A DNA stretch of 64,000 nucleotides, from the NCBI GenBank assembly GCA_900468285.1, contig UBTF01000007.1, positions 221,161 through 285,160 on the forward strand, given 5' to 3'. Positions 30,234 through 40,360 of the stretch are shown piece by piece. Origin of the DNA: Hyphomicrobiales bacterium. Its GTDB lineage: Bacteria; Pseudomonadota; Alphaproteobacteria; Rhizobiales; Rhizobiaceae. Within the stretch, counting starts at the first letter, position 1, and each line of letters opens with the position of its first letter. The position numbers and the translations under genes were made by a program. The notes beneath the pieces were generated by a model. It worked only from the letters and a program-made list of their open reading frames with translations. It made no database searches and had not been told where the DNA came from.

Positions 30234-31991
30234 TTACTGCGTCTGCTTTGCGCCGAGCGCGAAAGCATCGGCCAGCACGCGGTATACGTCGCTCTGTTCC
30301 ATGTAGCCCTTGAACTCTTCGGAACCGGGGCCTGTGGACTGCAGAACGATATCGTCAACCGCGTGAACGCCGCTGTCGCCATCCTTGGGGATGTTGCCCT
30401 GCACGAAGACGGCGCCGGGTACATTCTTGTAGGCTTCGTTGGCGATGTATTCCTTCTTCTCGTTCTGGATTGCCGGAACGAAAGGACCGTCCATCTTCGG
30501 GCGGAATGTTTCGTAATGGTCAGGACCATTATTGGCATTCAGGAACAGACGGCGGCTGACATCGATCCGGTCTGGATAACCATCGCCATCCTTGTCTTCG
30601 TAGTTCGGGAAGCCGGCTTCGGCATAGGTGCCGACCTTGGCGCGCATCTCATCGCCGGGCTTTTCGTCATCGACGGTGCCGATGATGGAAACGCCGTGGG
30701 TATGGTCGCCGGTCACGACGATCAGCGTGTCAGGGTTCTTGGCAGCAAATTCGCGGGCAACGCCAACGGCCTTGTCGAATTCGATGGTTTCGACAACGGC
30801 ACGATCCCAATCCAGCGGGTGGGACATCTTGTCGATGTTGGCGGCTTCAACCATCAGGAAAAAGCCTTCAGGGTTCTTCGAAAGCTCGCCGAGCGCTGCG
30901 GTCGTCATGTCAACGAGACCCGGCTGGTTCGGGAACTTGTCGACGGTGCCCTTCTTCAGGAAGTTACGGTCGAGAAGCGTGTCCATGTTGCCGGTATGGA
31001 AGAGGCCGAGAAGCTTGCCGGTGTTCGAACCTTCAGCCTTTTCGAGCTCGCTCTTGTCGGTTGCCAGCGTGTAGCCCGCATCCTTGAACAGCTTGATATA
31101 GTCCTTGTCATCCTTGCGCTTGGAACCGGGTGTGTCCTTGCCAAGGAAATAGGCAGAGCCGCCGCCCAGGACGACATCAGGCTTTACATCCAGCATCATG
31201 CCGGTGATTTCGGCCTTATCGGCGCGCTTGCGGGTATGGGAAACGATGGCCGCAGGTGTCGCATCCTGCAATTCGGAGGTCGTCACGATGCCGATGGACT
31301 TCTTCGTCTGGCGGCGCAGAGCCTCACCCAGCGTTTCGACCTTCGGGTCGTCGAGGCTGGAAGGCGTGCGGTCGCCGTAAACGCCCAGAGCGTTTACCGG
31401 AGCCTTGTGGCCGGTCATGTAAGCGGACATGGTGTTGGCGCTATCGGTAGCGATGGCTTCTGTCGAAGACGTGCCGATGAAGGCCATGCGGTCCATTTCG
31501 TCCATGTTCAGGCGACCGTTCGCCTTGCCTTCCGTCATGCCCTTGGACATGATGCGGGCTGCGGTGCGGTGCGCGACAGAAAGACCGTCGCCCAGCAGGA
31601 AGATGACATTCTTGGCCTTCGGCTTTTCGCTTGTGCCATAGACGGTCCAGTTGACGCTCTTTGTTTCAGAACCGGCGGAAACCTCGACCTTGTAATCGCC
31701 AGGCTTGGCAATCTTGAGGCCGCGGAGCGTCACGGCAGAACCGAGCACCTTGTCTTCCTTGCCCTTTTCTTCCGCCGTGAAGGTTACGTCGGAACCGAAG
31801 ACGGTCTTGTAATCCTGGCCGTTGACCGTGATCTTGACGTCTTCCGGCTTCACGACGCCCTTGAACTCGACCTTGAAGTCAAAAGGAGAACCGCTGAGAA
31901 TCGTCGCACGATCAAGAGGATAGACGGTTGCGGCCTGTGCGGCACCGGCAAGCATGGTGGTGGCAACGAGTGCGGCGATGAGTTTGCGCAT
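30234..31991 (-). CDS. phoA: Alkaline phosphatase with N-terminal extension
   Basis: About 585 aa. Sec signal peptide 1-20 (ending AGAAQA). Residues 25-115 look like an Ig-like or beta-rich domain (VEFKGVVKPEDVKITVNG), and the phosphatase domain starts near 125 (KNVIFLLGDGLS, in which Asp binds metal). The nucleophile Ser is S184 in TDSANT. Metal ligands continue in HPLDWD and VTGDHTHG. It is longer than E. coli PhoA (about 470 aa) because of the extension. A Pho box and -10 lie upstream, so it is a phosphate-starvation gene that frees phosphate from organic esters in the periplasm. Confidence 0.88.
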   Translation of the reverse strand: MRKLIAALVATTMLAGAAQAATVYPLDRATILSGSPFDFKVEFKGVVKPEDVKITVNGQDYKTVFGSDVTFTAEEKGKEDKVLGSAVTLRGLKIAKPGDYKVEVSAGSETKSVNWTVYGTSEKPKAKNVIFLLGDGLSVAHRTAARIMSKGMTEGKANGRLNMDEMDRMAFIGTSSTEAIATDSANTMSAYMTGHKAPVNALGVYGDRTPSSLDDPKVETLGEALRRQTKKSIGIVTTSELQDATPAAIVSHTRKRADKAEITGMMLDVKPDVVLGGGSAYFLGKDTPGSKRKDDKDYIKLFKDAGYTLATDKSELEKAEGSNTGKLLGLFHTGNMDTLLDRNFLKKGTVDKFPNQPGLVDMTTAALGELSKNPEGFFLMVEAANIDKMSHPLDWDRAVVETIEFDKAVGVAREFAAKNPDTLIVVTGDHTHGVSIIGTVDDEKPGDEMRAKVGTYAEAGFPNYEDKDGDGYPDRIDVSRRLFLNANNGPDHYETFRPKMDGPFVPAIQNEKKEYIANEAYKNVPGAVFVQGNIPKDGDSGVHAVDDIVLQSTGPGSEEFKGYMEQSDVYRVLADAFALGAKQTQ

Positions 31992-32032
31992 GGAGAACCT
32001 CGAAATGAGATGTTTTGATGAAAAGCACCTCG

Positions 32033-32066
32033 CCTATAGGCACCCTGCATGACAGGGAAATGACGA
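32033..32066 (-). promoter_or_regulatory. Pho box and -10 element of phoA
   Basis: On the minus strand TCGTCAT-TTCC-CTGTCAT (32066 to 32049) matches the PhoB binding consensus of two 7-mers separated by four bases. TATAGG (32038 to 32033) follows after exactly 10 bases, the spacing expected when PhoB replaces the -35 element. The box ends 57 bases before the phoA ATG. Confidence 0.88.
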
Positions 32067-32202
32067 TCGGCGCGAATCATGCGCGCGCAATACAACCGGG
32101 CGATTTATATTCTGCTGCCCTAGAAAAGCGGTGAGCGAGCAATATCTGTTTTTTGCAAGTCTTATTTCTTCGTTTTTTGGTGCGATCGAGACCTTGATCC
32201 GC

Positions 32203-32231
32203 CTTGCAGCGGGAAAAATCGCTCCTTATAT
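32203..32231 (+). promoter_or_regulatory. RpoH-type (heat-shock) promoter of dnaK
   Basis: CTTG (32203-32206), an 18-base spacer and CTTATAT (32225-32231) resemble the alphaproteobacterial RpoH consensus (CTTG-N17/18-CYTATNT). It is about 110 bases upstream of the dnaK ATG. Confidence 0.7.
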
Positions 32232-32342
32232 ACCCCCCAGACAGCGGCAGATGCTGCACTAACCGGAAGACCATCCAAGTCAAGGAGTTGTCAATGGAAT
32301 GCCTCCCGGGGTTCCGACAGCTCGCTTCAAGGAGAGAAGAGA

Positions 32343-34247
32343 ATGGCAAAAGTAATCGGTATCGACCTTGGCACGACCAATTCCTGCGTCGCAGTGATGG
32401 ACGGCAAGGACACTAAAGTTATTGAAAACGCAGAAGGCGCGCGGACGACCCCTTCCATGGTCGCATTCAGCGACGATGGCGAGCGTCTGGTTGGCCAGCC
32501 CGCCAAGCGTCAGGCCGTCACCAACCCGACCAACACATTGTTCGCCGTCAAGCGCCTGATCGGTCGCCGTTACGAAGACCCGACCGTCGAAAAGGACAAG
32601 GGCCTCGTTCCGTTCGAGATCGTCAAGGGCGACAATGGCGACGCGTGGGTTCAGGCACAGGGCAAGGGCTACTCCCCTTCGCAGATTTCGGCCATGATCC
32701 TTCAGAAGATGAAGGAAACCGCTGAGTCCTACCTCGGCGAAAAGGTTGAGAAGGCCGTCATCACGGTTCCCGCTTACTTCAACGACGCCCAGCGTCAGGC
32801 AACCAAGGATGCTGGCCGCATTGCCGGTCTTGAAGTCCTGCGCATCATCAACGAGCCGACTGCTGCGGCCCTTGCTTATGGCCTCGACAAGAAGGACGGC
32901 AAGACGATTGCTGTTTACGACTTGGGCGGCGGTACCTTCGATATTTCCGTTCTGGAAATCGGCGACGGCGTCTTCGAAGTGAAGTCGACCAATGGCGATA
33001 CCTTCCTCGGCGGTGAAGACTTCGACATGCGTCTGGTCGAATATCTGGCCGGTGAATTCAAGAAGGATCAGGGCATCGACCTTAAGGGCGACAAGCTTGC
33101 GCTTCAGCGCCTGAAGGAAGCTGCCGAAAAGGCAAAGATCGAGCTTTCGTCTTCGCAGCAGACCGAAATCAACCTGCCCTTCATCACGGCAGATGCGACC
33201 GGTCCTAAGCACCTGACGCTGAAGCTGACGCGCTCCAAGTTCGAGAGCCTGGTGGACGATCTGGTTCAGCGCACCGTTGCACCGTGCAAGGCAGCGCTGA
33301 AAGATGCGGGCGTTACCGCTGCAGAGATCGATGAAGTGGTTCTCGTCGGCGGCATGAGCCGTATGCCGAAGGTCCAGGAAGTCGTAAAGCAGCTGTTTGG
33401 CAAGGAGCCTCACAAGGGCGTCAACCCGGACGAAGTCGTTGCCATGGGCGCAGCCATTCAGGCTGGCGTTCTGCAGGGCGACGTCAAGGATGTTCTGCTT
33501 CTCGACGTGACACCTCTGTCGCTCGGCATCGAAACGCTCGGTGGCGTCTTCACACGTCTGATCGACCGTAATACGACGATCCCGACCAAGAAGAGCCAGA
33601 CCTTCTCTACCGCAGAAGACAACCAGTCTGCCGTGACCATCCGCGTTTCGCAGGGTGAGCGCGAAATGGCGCAGGACAACAAGCTTCTCGGCCAGTTCGA
33701 CCTCGTCGGCCTGCCACCATCGCCACGCGGCGTTCCGCAGATCGAAGTTACCTTCGATATCGACGCCAACGGCATCGTGCAGGTTTCCGCCAAGGACAAG
33801 GGCACCGGCAAGGAACAGCAGATCCGCATTCAGGCATCTGGTGGTCTGTCCGACGCCGACATCGAAAAGATGGTCAAGGACGCTGAAGCCAATGCCGAAG
33901 CCGACAAGAAGCGTCGCGCTGCTGTCGAAGCCAAGAACCAGGCCGAAAGCCTTATCCACTCCACTGAAAAGTCGGTGAGTGAATATGGCGACAAGGTTTC
34001 CGAGACGGACCGCAAGGCTATCGAAGATGCTATCGCTGCCCTGAAGACGGCTGTGGAAGCATCCGAGCCTGACGCAGACGATATCCAGGCCAAGACGCAG
34101 ACCCTGATGGAAGTTTCCATGAAGCTTGGTCAGGCGATCTACGAAGCCCAGCAGGCTGAAGGTGGCGAAGGTGCTACTGAGGGCGGCAAGGACGACATCG
34201 TCGATGCCGACTATGAGGAAATCAAGGACGACAAGAAGTCCGCCTAA
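32343..34247 (+). CDS. dnaK: Molecular chaperone DnaK (Hsp70)
   Basis: About 634 aa. N-terminal actin-like ATPase ([16 protein letters not shown] at the start, [10 protein letters not shown] near 195 and the conserved [10 protein letters not shown] near 335), then the substrate-binding beta domain from about 395 ([17 protein letters not shown]) and a helical lid ending in an acidic [10 protein letters not shown] tail that binds co-chaperones. AAGGAGAGAAGA precedes the ATG. dnaJ follows after 89 bases in the same direction, the standard arrangement. Confidence 0.99.
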   Translation: MAKVIGIDLGTTNSCVAVMDGKDTKVIENAEGARTTPSMVAFSDDGERLVGQPAKRQAVTNPTNTLFAVKRLIGRRYEDPTVEKDKGLVPFEIVKGDNGDAWVQAQGKGYSPSQISAMILQKMKETAESYLGEKVEKAVITVPAYFNDAQRQATKDAGRIAGLEVLRIINEPTAAALAYGLDKKDGKTIAVYDLGGGTFDISVLEIGDGVFEVKSTNGDTFLGGEDFDMRLVEYLAGEFKKDQGIDLKGDKLALQRLKEAAEKAKIELSSSQQTEINLPFITADATGPKHLTLKLTRSKFESLVDDLVQRTVAPCKAALKDAGVTAAEIDEVVLVGGMSRMPKVQEVVKQLFGKEPHKGVNPDEVVAMGAAIQAGVLQGDVKDVLLLDVTPLSLGIETLGGVFTRLIDRNTTIPTKKSQTFSTAEDNQSAVTIRVSQGEREMAQDNKLLGQFDLVGLPPSPRGVPQIEVTFDIDANGIVQVSAKDKGTGKEQQIRIQASGGLSDADIEKMVKDAEANAEADKKRRAAVEAKNQAESLIHSTEKSVSEYGDKVSETDRKAIEDAIAALKTAVEASEPDADDIQAKTQTLMEVSMKLGQAIYEAQQAEGGEGATEGGKDDIVDADYEEIKDDKKSA

Positions 34248-34336
34248 CGGCGAACGAATTGAAATCCCAATTGACGCTTGACTGAAATCCGGCTGCCTCG
34301 TGCAGCCGGAAATCCATTTCCGGGGCTTGTTCATTA

Positions 34337-35467
34337 ATGGCGAAAGCAGACTTTTACGAAACACTTGGCGTCGGCCGATCCGCCGACGAAAAAGAGCTGA
34401 AAAGCGCCTTCCGCAAACTCGCGATGAAGTATCATCCCGACAAGAATCCTGGTGACGCGGAGTCCGAGAAGAAATTCAAGGAGCTCAACGAAGCTTACGA
34501 GACGCTGAAAGATCCCCAGAAGCGCGCGGCTTATGACCGTTTCGGTCACGCAGCCTTCGAGCAGGGCGGCATGGGCAATGCTGGCGGCGGTTTCGGTGGC
34601 GGCAGCGGCGGATTCTCTGACATCTTCGAGGACATATTCGGCGAGATGATGGGTGGCGGTCGTGCACGCCGCTCCAGCGGCGGCCGCGAGCGCGGTGCCG
34701 ATCTTCGCTACAATATGGAAATCTCGCTTGAGGAAGCCTTTGCGGGCAAGACTGCCCAGATCCGCGTTCCCACCTCCATCACTTGCGACGTTTGCACCGG
34801 ATCGGGCGCGAAGCCCGGCACGCAGCCGAAGACCTGCGCCACCTGCCAGGGTTCGGGCCGCGTTCGTGCTGCTCAGGGCTTCTTCTCCGTGGAGCGCACC
34901 TGCCCGACCTGCCATGGCCGTGGCCAGACAATCACTGACCCGTGCACGAAGTGTCATGGTCAGGGGCGCGTGACGGAAGAACGTTCCCTGTCCGTCAACA
35001 TTCCGGCGGGTATTGAAGACGGTACGCGCATTCGCCTGCAGGGCGAAGGCGAGGCAGGAATGCGCGGGGGACCATCGGGTGACCTCTACATCTTCCTGTC
35101 GGTCCGTCCGCACGAGTTCTTCCAGCGCGATGGGGCAGACCTCTATTGCGCCGTCCCCATTTCCATGACGACGGCGGCGCTTGGCGGTACATTCGATGTG
35201 ACGACGCTGGACGGCACGAAATCGCGTGTGACGGTTCCCGAAGGCACTCAGGCCGGAAAGCAGTTCCGTCTCAAGGGCAAGGGAATGCCTGTGCTGCGAT
35301 CTGCCCAGCTGGGTGACCTCTATATCCAGATCCAGATCGAGACACCGCAGAAGCTGACAAAGCGTCAGCGCGAATTGCTGCAGGAATTCGAGCAATTGTC
35401 TTCCAAGGAGAACAATCCGGAATCGACGGGCTTCTTTGCCCGGATGAAGGAATTCTTCGACGGCTGA
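34337..35467 (+). CDS. dnaJ: Chaperone protein DnaJ (Hsp40)
   Basis: About 376 aa. J domain with HPD in KYHPDKNP (about 33-35), a Gly/Phe region (about 77-105), then four CxxCxGxG repeats beginning [24 protein letters not shown] and CTKCHGQG (about 145-215) that bind two zinc ions, and C-terminal peptide-binding domains. It stimulates DnaK ATPase. It ends just before a strong terminator shared with the convergent LysE gene. Confidence 0.99.
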   Translation: MAKADFYETLGVGRSADEKELKSAFRKLAMKYHPDKNPGDAESEKKFKELNEAYETLKDPQKRAAYDRFGHAAFEQGGMGNAGGGFGGGSGGFSDIFEDIFGEMMGGGRARRSSGGRERGADLRYNMEISLEEAFAGKTAQIRVPTSITCDVCTGSGAKPGTQPKTCATCQGSGRVRAAQGFFSVERTCPTCHGRGQTITDPCTKCHGQGRVTEERSLSVNIPAGIEDGTRIRLQGEGEAGMRGGPSGDLYIFLSVRPHEFFQRDGADLYCAVPISMTTAALGGTFDVTTLDGTKSRVTVPEGTQAGKQFRLKGKGMPVLRSAQLGDLYIQIQIETPQKLTKRQRELLQEFEQLSSKENNPESTGFFARMKEFFDG

Positions 35468-35489
35468 ACCGTGCCAGGATTGAGCTGAG

Positions 35490-35525
35490 AAAAACCGCGC
35501 CCTCGAAAGAGGGGCGCGGTTTTTT
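35490..35525. terminator. Bidirectional terminator between dnaJ and the LysE gene
   Basis: A-rich tract, CCGCGCCCTC, GAAA loop, GAGGGGCGCGG (one bulged base) and six T. Because both flanks are A/T runs, it can end dnaJ (plus) and the LysE gene (minus). Confidence 0.9.
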
Positions 35526-36109
35526 CATGCGAGCGCGCGCAGGGTGGACGTGGCCAGGATCGCGGCAAACAAAAGCAGGAAAGTCGCAGCGATCTTCTGG
35601 ATTGCCTGCGGCGTCAAGGCGATGCTTTTTCCTTTGGAAAGACTGCAGCCGAGGGTAATCCAGCCACAGGCCGCGAAGACAACGAGGCCCGAAAACAGCG
35701 ACAGCCACGGCAGGAGTTCGCTGAACGTGCCGCTCGGCATCACGACCACGGCGATGATCAAGGCTTTCGGATTGAGCATGGTGGTCACCATGATATCCAT
35801 GACCGTGACCTCCCGCGCCTTCCCCTCAGCCTCCTGCCTGAACCACAGACGGCAAGCCAGGAAGAGCACCCACAGGCAGGCTGCGACCTTTGCAGCAAGC
35901 GACAATCCGGGATGGGCCGCGAGATAAGGTGCCGCAAGGACGGCGACCGGGACGATGATCGCCAGATACCCGCAAAGCTCACCCAGGATCAACGGCAACG
36001 CGCGGACAATGCCGCGGGAATAGCCACAGAGCGCCATGAGGGTATTCGTCGGCCCCGGTGTGAGCAGCAGCAAGAGGATGACGCCTGTAAATTCCAGAAG
36101 GTTTGCCAT
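35525..36109 (-). CDS. LysE/RhtB family amino acid exporter
   Basis: About 194 aa with five or six membrane helices and the family start LLEFTGVILLLLLTPGPTNTLM, whose PGPTN/P motif is diagnostic. A second conserved patch is TTMLNPKALI near the middle. Members export amino acids or homoserine lactone-like compounds; the substrate is unknown. The ATG at 36109 has GGAG 7 bases upstream; a GTG at 36115 would add two residues. Confidence 0.85.
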   Translation of the reverse strand: MANLLEFTGVILLLLLTPGPTNTLMALCGYSRGIVRALPLILGELCGYLAIIVPVAVLAAPYLAAHPGLSLAAKVAACLWVLFLACRLWFRQEAEGKAREVTVMDIMVTTMLNPKALIIAVVVMPSGTFSELLPWLSLFSGLVVFAACGWITLGCSLSKGKSIALTPQAIQKIAATFLLLFAAILATSTLRALA

Positions 36110-36187
36110 GTCCACGCTCCGTTGATACCGGAGATATAATCCATGATGGCGCCAACGACTTGATTTCGGTCAAGTCTACCCCGACGA

Positions 36188-36742
36188 TCAGCCCGCAAAG
36201 CCGCCCTCTTCCAGAAAGCGCCTCTCCTCCTCACTGCTTTCCCGCAGCAGGATCTCGTTGCGATGCGGGAAGCGGCCGAAGCGCTTGACGATGTCGCGGT
36301 GCTCAATTGCAAAGGGAAGGAAACGCTCACCCAACGGGTCGCATAATTTGCAGCAAAGCTCCTGGTCTTCCAGCGTCTCCGAATGCATCAGAGGCAGGTA
36401 GAAGAAGATACGAAGTTCGTCCCCGCTTGCCATGTCGTGCTGGCGAGAGATGGCCTCGCGTGCATAGTGGAGCGCGAGAGGGTCCGTCGCATACATGTGC
36501 GCCGTGTTGCGGAAACAGTTTCGTGGAAACTGGTCGAGCAGCAGGAGCAGGGCCAGACTGGTCTCCGGCCTATCGAGCCAGCTTTCGAGCTCGCGTCTGG
36601 CAGCGGCAAAATGCAGGTCGCGGAACCTATCGTGGAAAGCCGCGTCGAATTCCGCGTTCTTGTCGAACCATTTTTCCGGACCCGCCGCCTGCCAGAATGA
36701 CAGGACGTCTGAGGCCGATATTGTAATGGTGTTTGCGGTCAT
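36188..36742 (-). CDS. DUF924 family protein
   Basis: About 184 aa, a helical protein of the DUF924 family. Recognisable parts are DVLSFW near the start, the central LLLLLDQFPRNCFR (conserved QFPRN) and HYAREA, followed by FFYLPLMHSE and FGRFPHRN near the end. No catalytic function is established for the family. It lies between LysE and slyX on the same strand, 10 bases from slyX. Confidence 0.85.
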   Translation of the reverse strand: MTANTITISASDVLSFWQAAGPEKWFDKNAEFDAAFHDRFRDLHFAAARRELESWLDRPETSLALLLLLDQFPRNCFRNTAHMYATDPLALHYAREAISRQHDMASGDELRIFFYLPLMHSETLEDQELCCKLCDPLGERFLPFAIEHRDIVKRFGRFPHRNEILLRESSEEERRFLEEGGFAG

Positions 36743-36752
36743 GGTCGTGGTC

Positions 36753-36965
36753 TCAATAATGCGGTGGCTTGGTGATGGCGGGTGCCTCGAGAGACTGTTC
36801 CTCCAGATTGAGAAACCGCTCGGTCAGCCTGTCCAGCTTCGCACGGACCTGCTCGACCACTCTCCACTGCTCCGTGAGCTGGTCGGACAATTCCTCAATG
36901 GTCTTTGCCTGATGCGCCACGGTCTCTTCGAGGGCAATGATACGGTTTTCGCTGTCGTCAGCCAT
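36753..36965 (-). CDS. slyX: SlyX family small coiled-coil protein
   Basis: About 70 aa, one long amphipathic coiled coil (RIIALEETVAHQAKTIEEL) and a C-terminal PPHY, the signature of SlyX. Function is unclear. I place the start at the ATG at 36965 because AAGGAG lies 6 bases upstream; a longer frame begins at 37010 without such a site. Confidence 0.85.
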   Translation of the reverse strand: MADDSENRIIALEETVAHQAKTIEELSDQLTEQWRVVEQVRAKLDRLTERFLNLEEQSLEAPAITKPPHY

Positions 36966-37017
36966 GAGCGTCTCCTTGGATGCTCCGCTTTGCCACCTTT
37001 GCGGCGTCAAGACAAGT

Positions 37018-37042
37018 AAAGGCCGGACGAGACGCCCGGCCC
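37018..37042 (-). terminator. Terminator of the tctCBA operon
   Basis: On the minus strand GGCCGG and CCGGCC pair around a 9-base loop, followed by TTTAC. It lies 26 bases past the tctA stop. The T-run is short, so efficiency may be moderate. Confidence 0.65.
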
Positions 37043-37067
37043 TGAATGGTTTCTCAGTCGGAGACGA

Positions 37068-38576
37068 TCAGTCTTCTTCCTGGAAAACCTCTTCGCGCTT
37101 TTTCTTGACGCTTGGAAGGAACACCACGACGAGGACAGCGAGCGCAATCAGCAACAGGGTCGCACTGATTGGCCGGGTAAAGAATGTCGTGGCATCGCCG
37201 CGCGACAGGATCATGGCGCGGCGAAGGTTTTCCTCCAGAAGCGGACCGAGCACAAAGCCGAGCAGCAATGGCGCCGGTTCACAACGAAGCTTGACGAGCG
37301 CGTAACCGATAAGCCCGAAAAAGGCGACAGCATAGAGATCGTAGACGTTGGAATTGACGCTGTAGACCCCGATCGAGCAGAACGCCATGATGATCGGGAA
37401 GAGCACGTAATAGGGCACCGTCAGCAGCTTCACCCACAGGCCGATCAGCGGCAGGTTCAGCACGACCAGCATCAGGTTGCCGATCCACATCGAGGCGATG
37501 ATGCCCCAGAACAATGCCGGTTGCTCCGTGGCAACATTCGGACCCGGTACGATGCCCTGAATGATCATTGCACCGATCATCAGCGCCATAACAGGGTTGG
37601 CGGGGATGCCCAGCGTCAGCAGCGGAATGAACGAGGTCTGCGCGCCGGCATTGTTGGCCGACTCTGGCCCGGCGACACCGGCAATTGCACCGTGGCCGAA
37701 CTCTTCAGGGTTTTTCGAGACACGCTTTTCGACCGTATAGGATGCGAATGCCGCAAGAATGGCACCGCCGCCCGGCAGAATACCGAGAGCCGAACCGATT
37801 GCCGTGCCGCGCAGAACGGGGCCGACCATCTTCTTGAAATCTTCCTTGCTGGGAAGTAGCCCGCTGACCTTGGCCATCAAGACCGAACGGGTCTTTTCGC
37901 TTTCCAGATTGCGCAGGATTTCGGCGATCCCGAAAACGCCCACGGCAACGGCAACGAAGTTGAGACCATCGGCATATTCACGGATACCCAGCGTGAAACG
38001 CGGTGTGCCGCTGTAGATATCAGTGCCGACCAGACCCAGAAGCAGGCCCAGAACGACCATCGCCAATGCCTTGATGATGGAGCCGTGCGCCAGTGCGATG
38101 GACGAAACCAGACCGACGACCATGAGCGAGAAGTATTCGGCAGCACCGAACTCCAGCGCGATGGCCGTCAGTGGCGGGGCAAAGACCGCGACGAGGAAGG
38201 TCGAAACGGTGCCGGCAAAGAAAGAGCCCAGCGCGGCGATGGAAAGAGCCACACCGGCCTTGCCCTTGCGCGCCATCTGGTAGCCATCGATGGCGGTGAC
38301 GGCAGAGGATGATTCGCCCGGCATGTTGATCAGAATGGCGGTGGTCGATCCACCATACTGGGCGCCGTAGTAAATGCCTGCCAGCATGATGAGCGAGGAC
38401 ACCGGCTCAAGCTGGAAGGTGATCGGAAGCAACATGGCAATCGTTGCAGTTGCCCCGATGCCGGGCAACACCCCGATCAACGTTCCGAGCAGAACGCCGA
38501 TGAGGCAGAAGAACAGATTGTCGATGGAGGTTGCGGTGGAAAAACCAAGTGCGAGATTGCTGAACAGTTCCATCAT
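37068..38576 (-). CDS. tctA: Tripartite tricarboxylate transporter, large membrane subunit
   Basis: About 502 aa, about 11-12 hydrophobic segments. Family motifs include [17 protein letters not shown] (about 40-56), [23 protein letters not shown] (near 69-91) and, repeated in the second half, [16 protein letters not shown]. TctA forms the translocation channel with TctB and receives substrate from TctC, driven by an ion gradient rather than ATP. Last gene of the operon, five bases after tctB. Confidence 0.95.
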   Translation of the reverse strand: MMELFSNLALGFSTATSIDNLFFCLIGVLLGTLIGVLPGIGATATIAMLLPITFQLEPVSSLIMLAGIYYGAQYGGSTTAILINMPGESSSAVTAIDGYQMARKGKAGVALSIAALGSFFAGTVSTFLVAVFAPPLTAIALEFGAAEYFSLMVVGLVSSIALAHGSIIKALAMVVLGLLLGLVGTDIYSGTPRFTLGIREYADGLNFVAVAVGVFGIAEILRNLESEKTRSVLMAKVSGLLPSKEDFKKMVGPVLRGTAIGSALGILPGGGAILAAFASYTVEKRVSKNPEEFGHGAIAGVAGPESANNAGAQTSFIPLLTLGIPANPVMALMIGAMIIQGIVPGPNVATEQPALFWGIIASMWIGNLMLVVLNLPLIGLWVKLLTVPYYVLFPIIMAFCSIGVYSVNSNVYDLYAVAFFGLIGYALVKLRCEPAPLLLGFVLGPLLEENLRRAMILSRGDATTFFTRPISATLLLIALAVLVVVFLPSVKKKREEVFQEED

Positions 38577-38581
38577 CCACC

Positions 38582-39043
38582 TCAGAAATTGAGCCAGGGG
38601 CCAAAGCGCTGGAAGGGCAGGCCCAGGCCATAATCAAAGACCGCAACCGAAAAGACGGTTATGCCCACAGACAGCGCAAGTGCCATCCAAGGCTTCATCC
38701 TTTGGGACGCAAAGGATGCGATCAGCGACGTGAAGAACAGTGCCGGGACGAAGCCAAGCCCCCGGACGGTCATGCCGAAGAAGATGGGGGCTGGCAGAAT
38801 GAAAAAGATCCCGCGCCAGGCGATCGGTCCCAACGGTTCGCCGCTGACTTTTCCGGCGCGAACGAAGATGAACGCGCCCAGCACAATGAGCACGATGGAA
38901 AGCAGGAGTGGAAAATAGCCCGGGCCCATGCGAAACGCCGTCCCGAGTTCCAGCCCATATGATTGCCAGGCGAAGAAGACGCCGAGCGCAATGAAAAACG
39001 CCCCGCAGATTGCTTCCGTGGCATCGAAAGAAAGTGATTTCAT
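38582..39043 (-). CDS. tctB: Tripartite tricarboxylate transporter, small membrane subunit
   Basis: About 153 aa with four predicted membrane helices, the standard TctB layout. It is poorly conserved but identified by FRMGPGYFPLLLSIVLIVLG after the first helix and by its place between tctC and tctA. I chose the ATG at 39043 because it gives the expected length; an upstream ATG gives 19 polar extra residues. Confidence 0.88.
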   Translation of the reverse strand: MKSLSFDATEAICGAFFIALGVFFAWQSYGLELGTAFRMGPGYFPLLLSIVLIVLGAFIFVRAGKVSGEPLGPIAWRGIFFILPAPIFFGMTVRGLGFVPALFFTSLIASFASQRMKPWMALALSVGITVFSVAVFDYGLGLPFQRFGPWLNF

Positions 39044-39188
39044 CTTTTGTTTCCCCGCTGGCGGATGAGGCCTCGTCAGGCTGATCATCGAAAGCACCAT
39101 GTCATGGTCTTGAAGGCAGACGCGCTTTCATGTGCCAAGGCTGACACATGCCAGAACAGTTGGCACGCGCGCTGCATCCTAGCCGAAA

Positions 39189-39214
39189 GCCGACGATCCG
39201 CTTGAATCGTCGGC
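39189..39214 (-). terminator. Hairpin between tctC and tctB
   Basis: GCCGACGAT and ATCGTCGGC pair perfectly around an 8-base loop, with TTTCGG after it on the minus strand. It starts 19 bases past the tctC stop and probably lets the binding protein be made in excess of the membrane subunits. Confidence 0.75.
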
Positions 39215-39232
39215 CCCGATTGTGTTTCCGGC

Positions 39233-40219
39233 TTAGTCGGCGTACTGGCCCGCAGCCTCGATCACCGTTTTCCAACGGGTGATTTCGCTTTCAAGCTTTG
39301 CCTTGAGAGCCGCAGGCGTGCCGTCCTTTTCCGCAGAAGGCACGGTTCCGAGTTCCGCGAAGCGAGCGGCAACATTTGGATCCTTCAGGGCGACCTGAAG
39401 CGACTTGGAAAGGCGCTCATTGACCTCAGCAGGCGTGCCCTTGGGTGTGTAGATGCCGTGCCAGACACCGACTTCGAAGTTGGGCAAGCCAGCCTCCGCA
39501 GATGTCGGGACGTTCGGAAGGACGTCGAGGCGCTTTGGCGTCGTTACCGCGTAAGCCTTTACCGTGCCGCCCTGGATCTGTTTCGTCGTGTTCGTCGTCT
39601 GGTCGCACATGATATCGACCTGTCCACCCAGAAGATCGGTCATCGCCGGACCCGTACCCTTGTAGGGAACCGTGACCAGCGGCGTTTCGATGGCACTCAT
39701 GAACAGCATACCGCACAGATGTGATGCCGCACCAATGCCGGCATTGGCAACCGTTACCGTATCCTTGTTTGCCTTTGCGTATTCGATAAGGCCTTTGAGG
39801 TCATTGGTTTCGAGGGTCTTGCGCGACAGGATCGTCATCGGGACTTCCGTGACGAGACCCACATAGTCGAAAGCTTCCAGCGTATTATAGGCGAGCTTAC
39901 GGTAAAGCGTGGCGCTCGTGGCCATGCCTATGTGGTGAAGAAGGATGGTGTATCCATCCTTGTCAGCGGATGCGACGCGGCCTGCTCCCAGCGTTCCACC
40001 GGCACCGCCGACATTTTCGACGATGATCTGCTGACCCAGGTCCTTCGACATGGATTCGGCAACGAGGCGTGCAACGGTATCGGTCGGACCACCTGCGGAG
40101 AAGGGAACGACCATGGTGATGTTGCGCTGCGGATAGGTCTGCGCCGAGGCGGACAGGGCAAAGAGGGACACGGCAGCGGCAGCCACGGCACCTGTGACGG
40201 TCTTGAGAATTTTCATCAT
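39233..40219 (-). CDS. tctC: Tripartite tricarboxylate transporter, substrate-binding protein
   Basis: About 328 aa. Sec signal peptide to about residue 26 (LSASA-Q). The mature protein is a Bug-family receptor: YPQRNITMVVPFSAGGPTDTVAR is the conserved first motif that binds carboxylate, and VENVGGAGGTLGA follows. GGGAGGAAA precedes the double ATG at 40219/40216. The substrate is probably a carboxylate, but the exact compound cannot be read. First gene of tctCBA and downstream of its probable two-component regulators. Confidence 0.93.
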   Translation of the reverse strand: MMKILKTVTGAVAAAAVSLFALSASAQTYPQRNITMVVPFSAGGPTDTVARLVAESMSKDLGQQIIVENVGGAGGTLGAGRVASADKDGYTILLHHIGMATSATLYRKLAYNTLEAFDYVGLVTEVPMTILSRKTLETNDLKGLIEYAKANKDTVTVANAGIGAASHLCGMLFMSAIETPLVTVPYKGTGPAMTDLLGGQVDIMCDQTTNTTKQIQGGTVKAYAVTTPKRLDVLPNVPTSAEAGLPNFEVGVWHGIYTPKGTPAEVNERLSKSLQVALKDPNVAARFAELGTVPSAEKDGTPAALKAKLESEITRWKTVIEAAGQYAD

Positions 40220-40360
40220 TTCCTCCCGATGAAATATGGCCTCATCGACCGAAACACTCCTATTGTCTCGGTCGGGGTGACGCTATTTGCAATTGCCTGG
40301 CGCCTTTGAGCAACGTCAAGAAAAGCCAAGCGGAGGAAAAGGGGCATAGTCATGCCAAGA

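Noticed and set aside
30143..30538. N-terminal extension of the DUF3299 protein into phoA
   Set aside because: It would overlap the phoA 3' end and terminator, and the ATG at 30142 gives a proper export signal.
32280..34364. Long open frame antisense to dnaK, and similar ones opposite phoA, nusA and frcB
   Set aside because: All are shadows of conserved genes on the other strand with no independent signals.
40219..40360. Canonical sigma-54 (-24/-12) promoter in front of tctC
   Set aside because: I searched for GG-N10-GC on the coding strand; the nearest candidates have wrong spacing (N9 or N12). Only an isolated TTGCA fits the -12 element.
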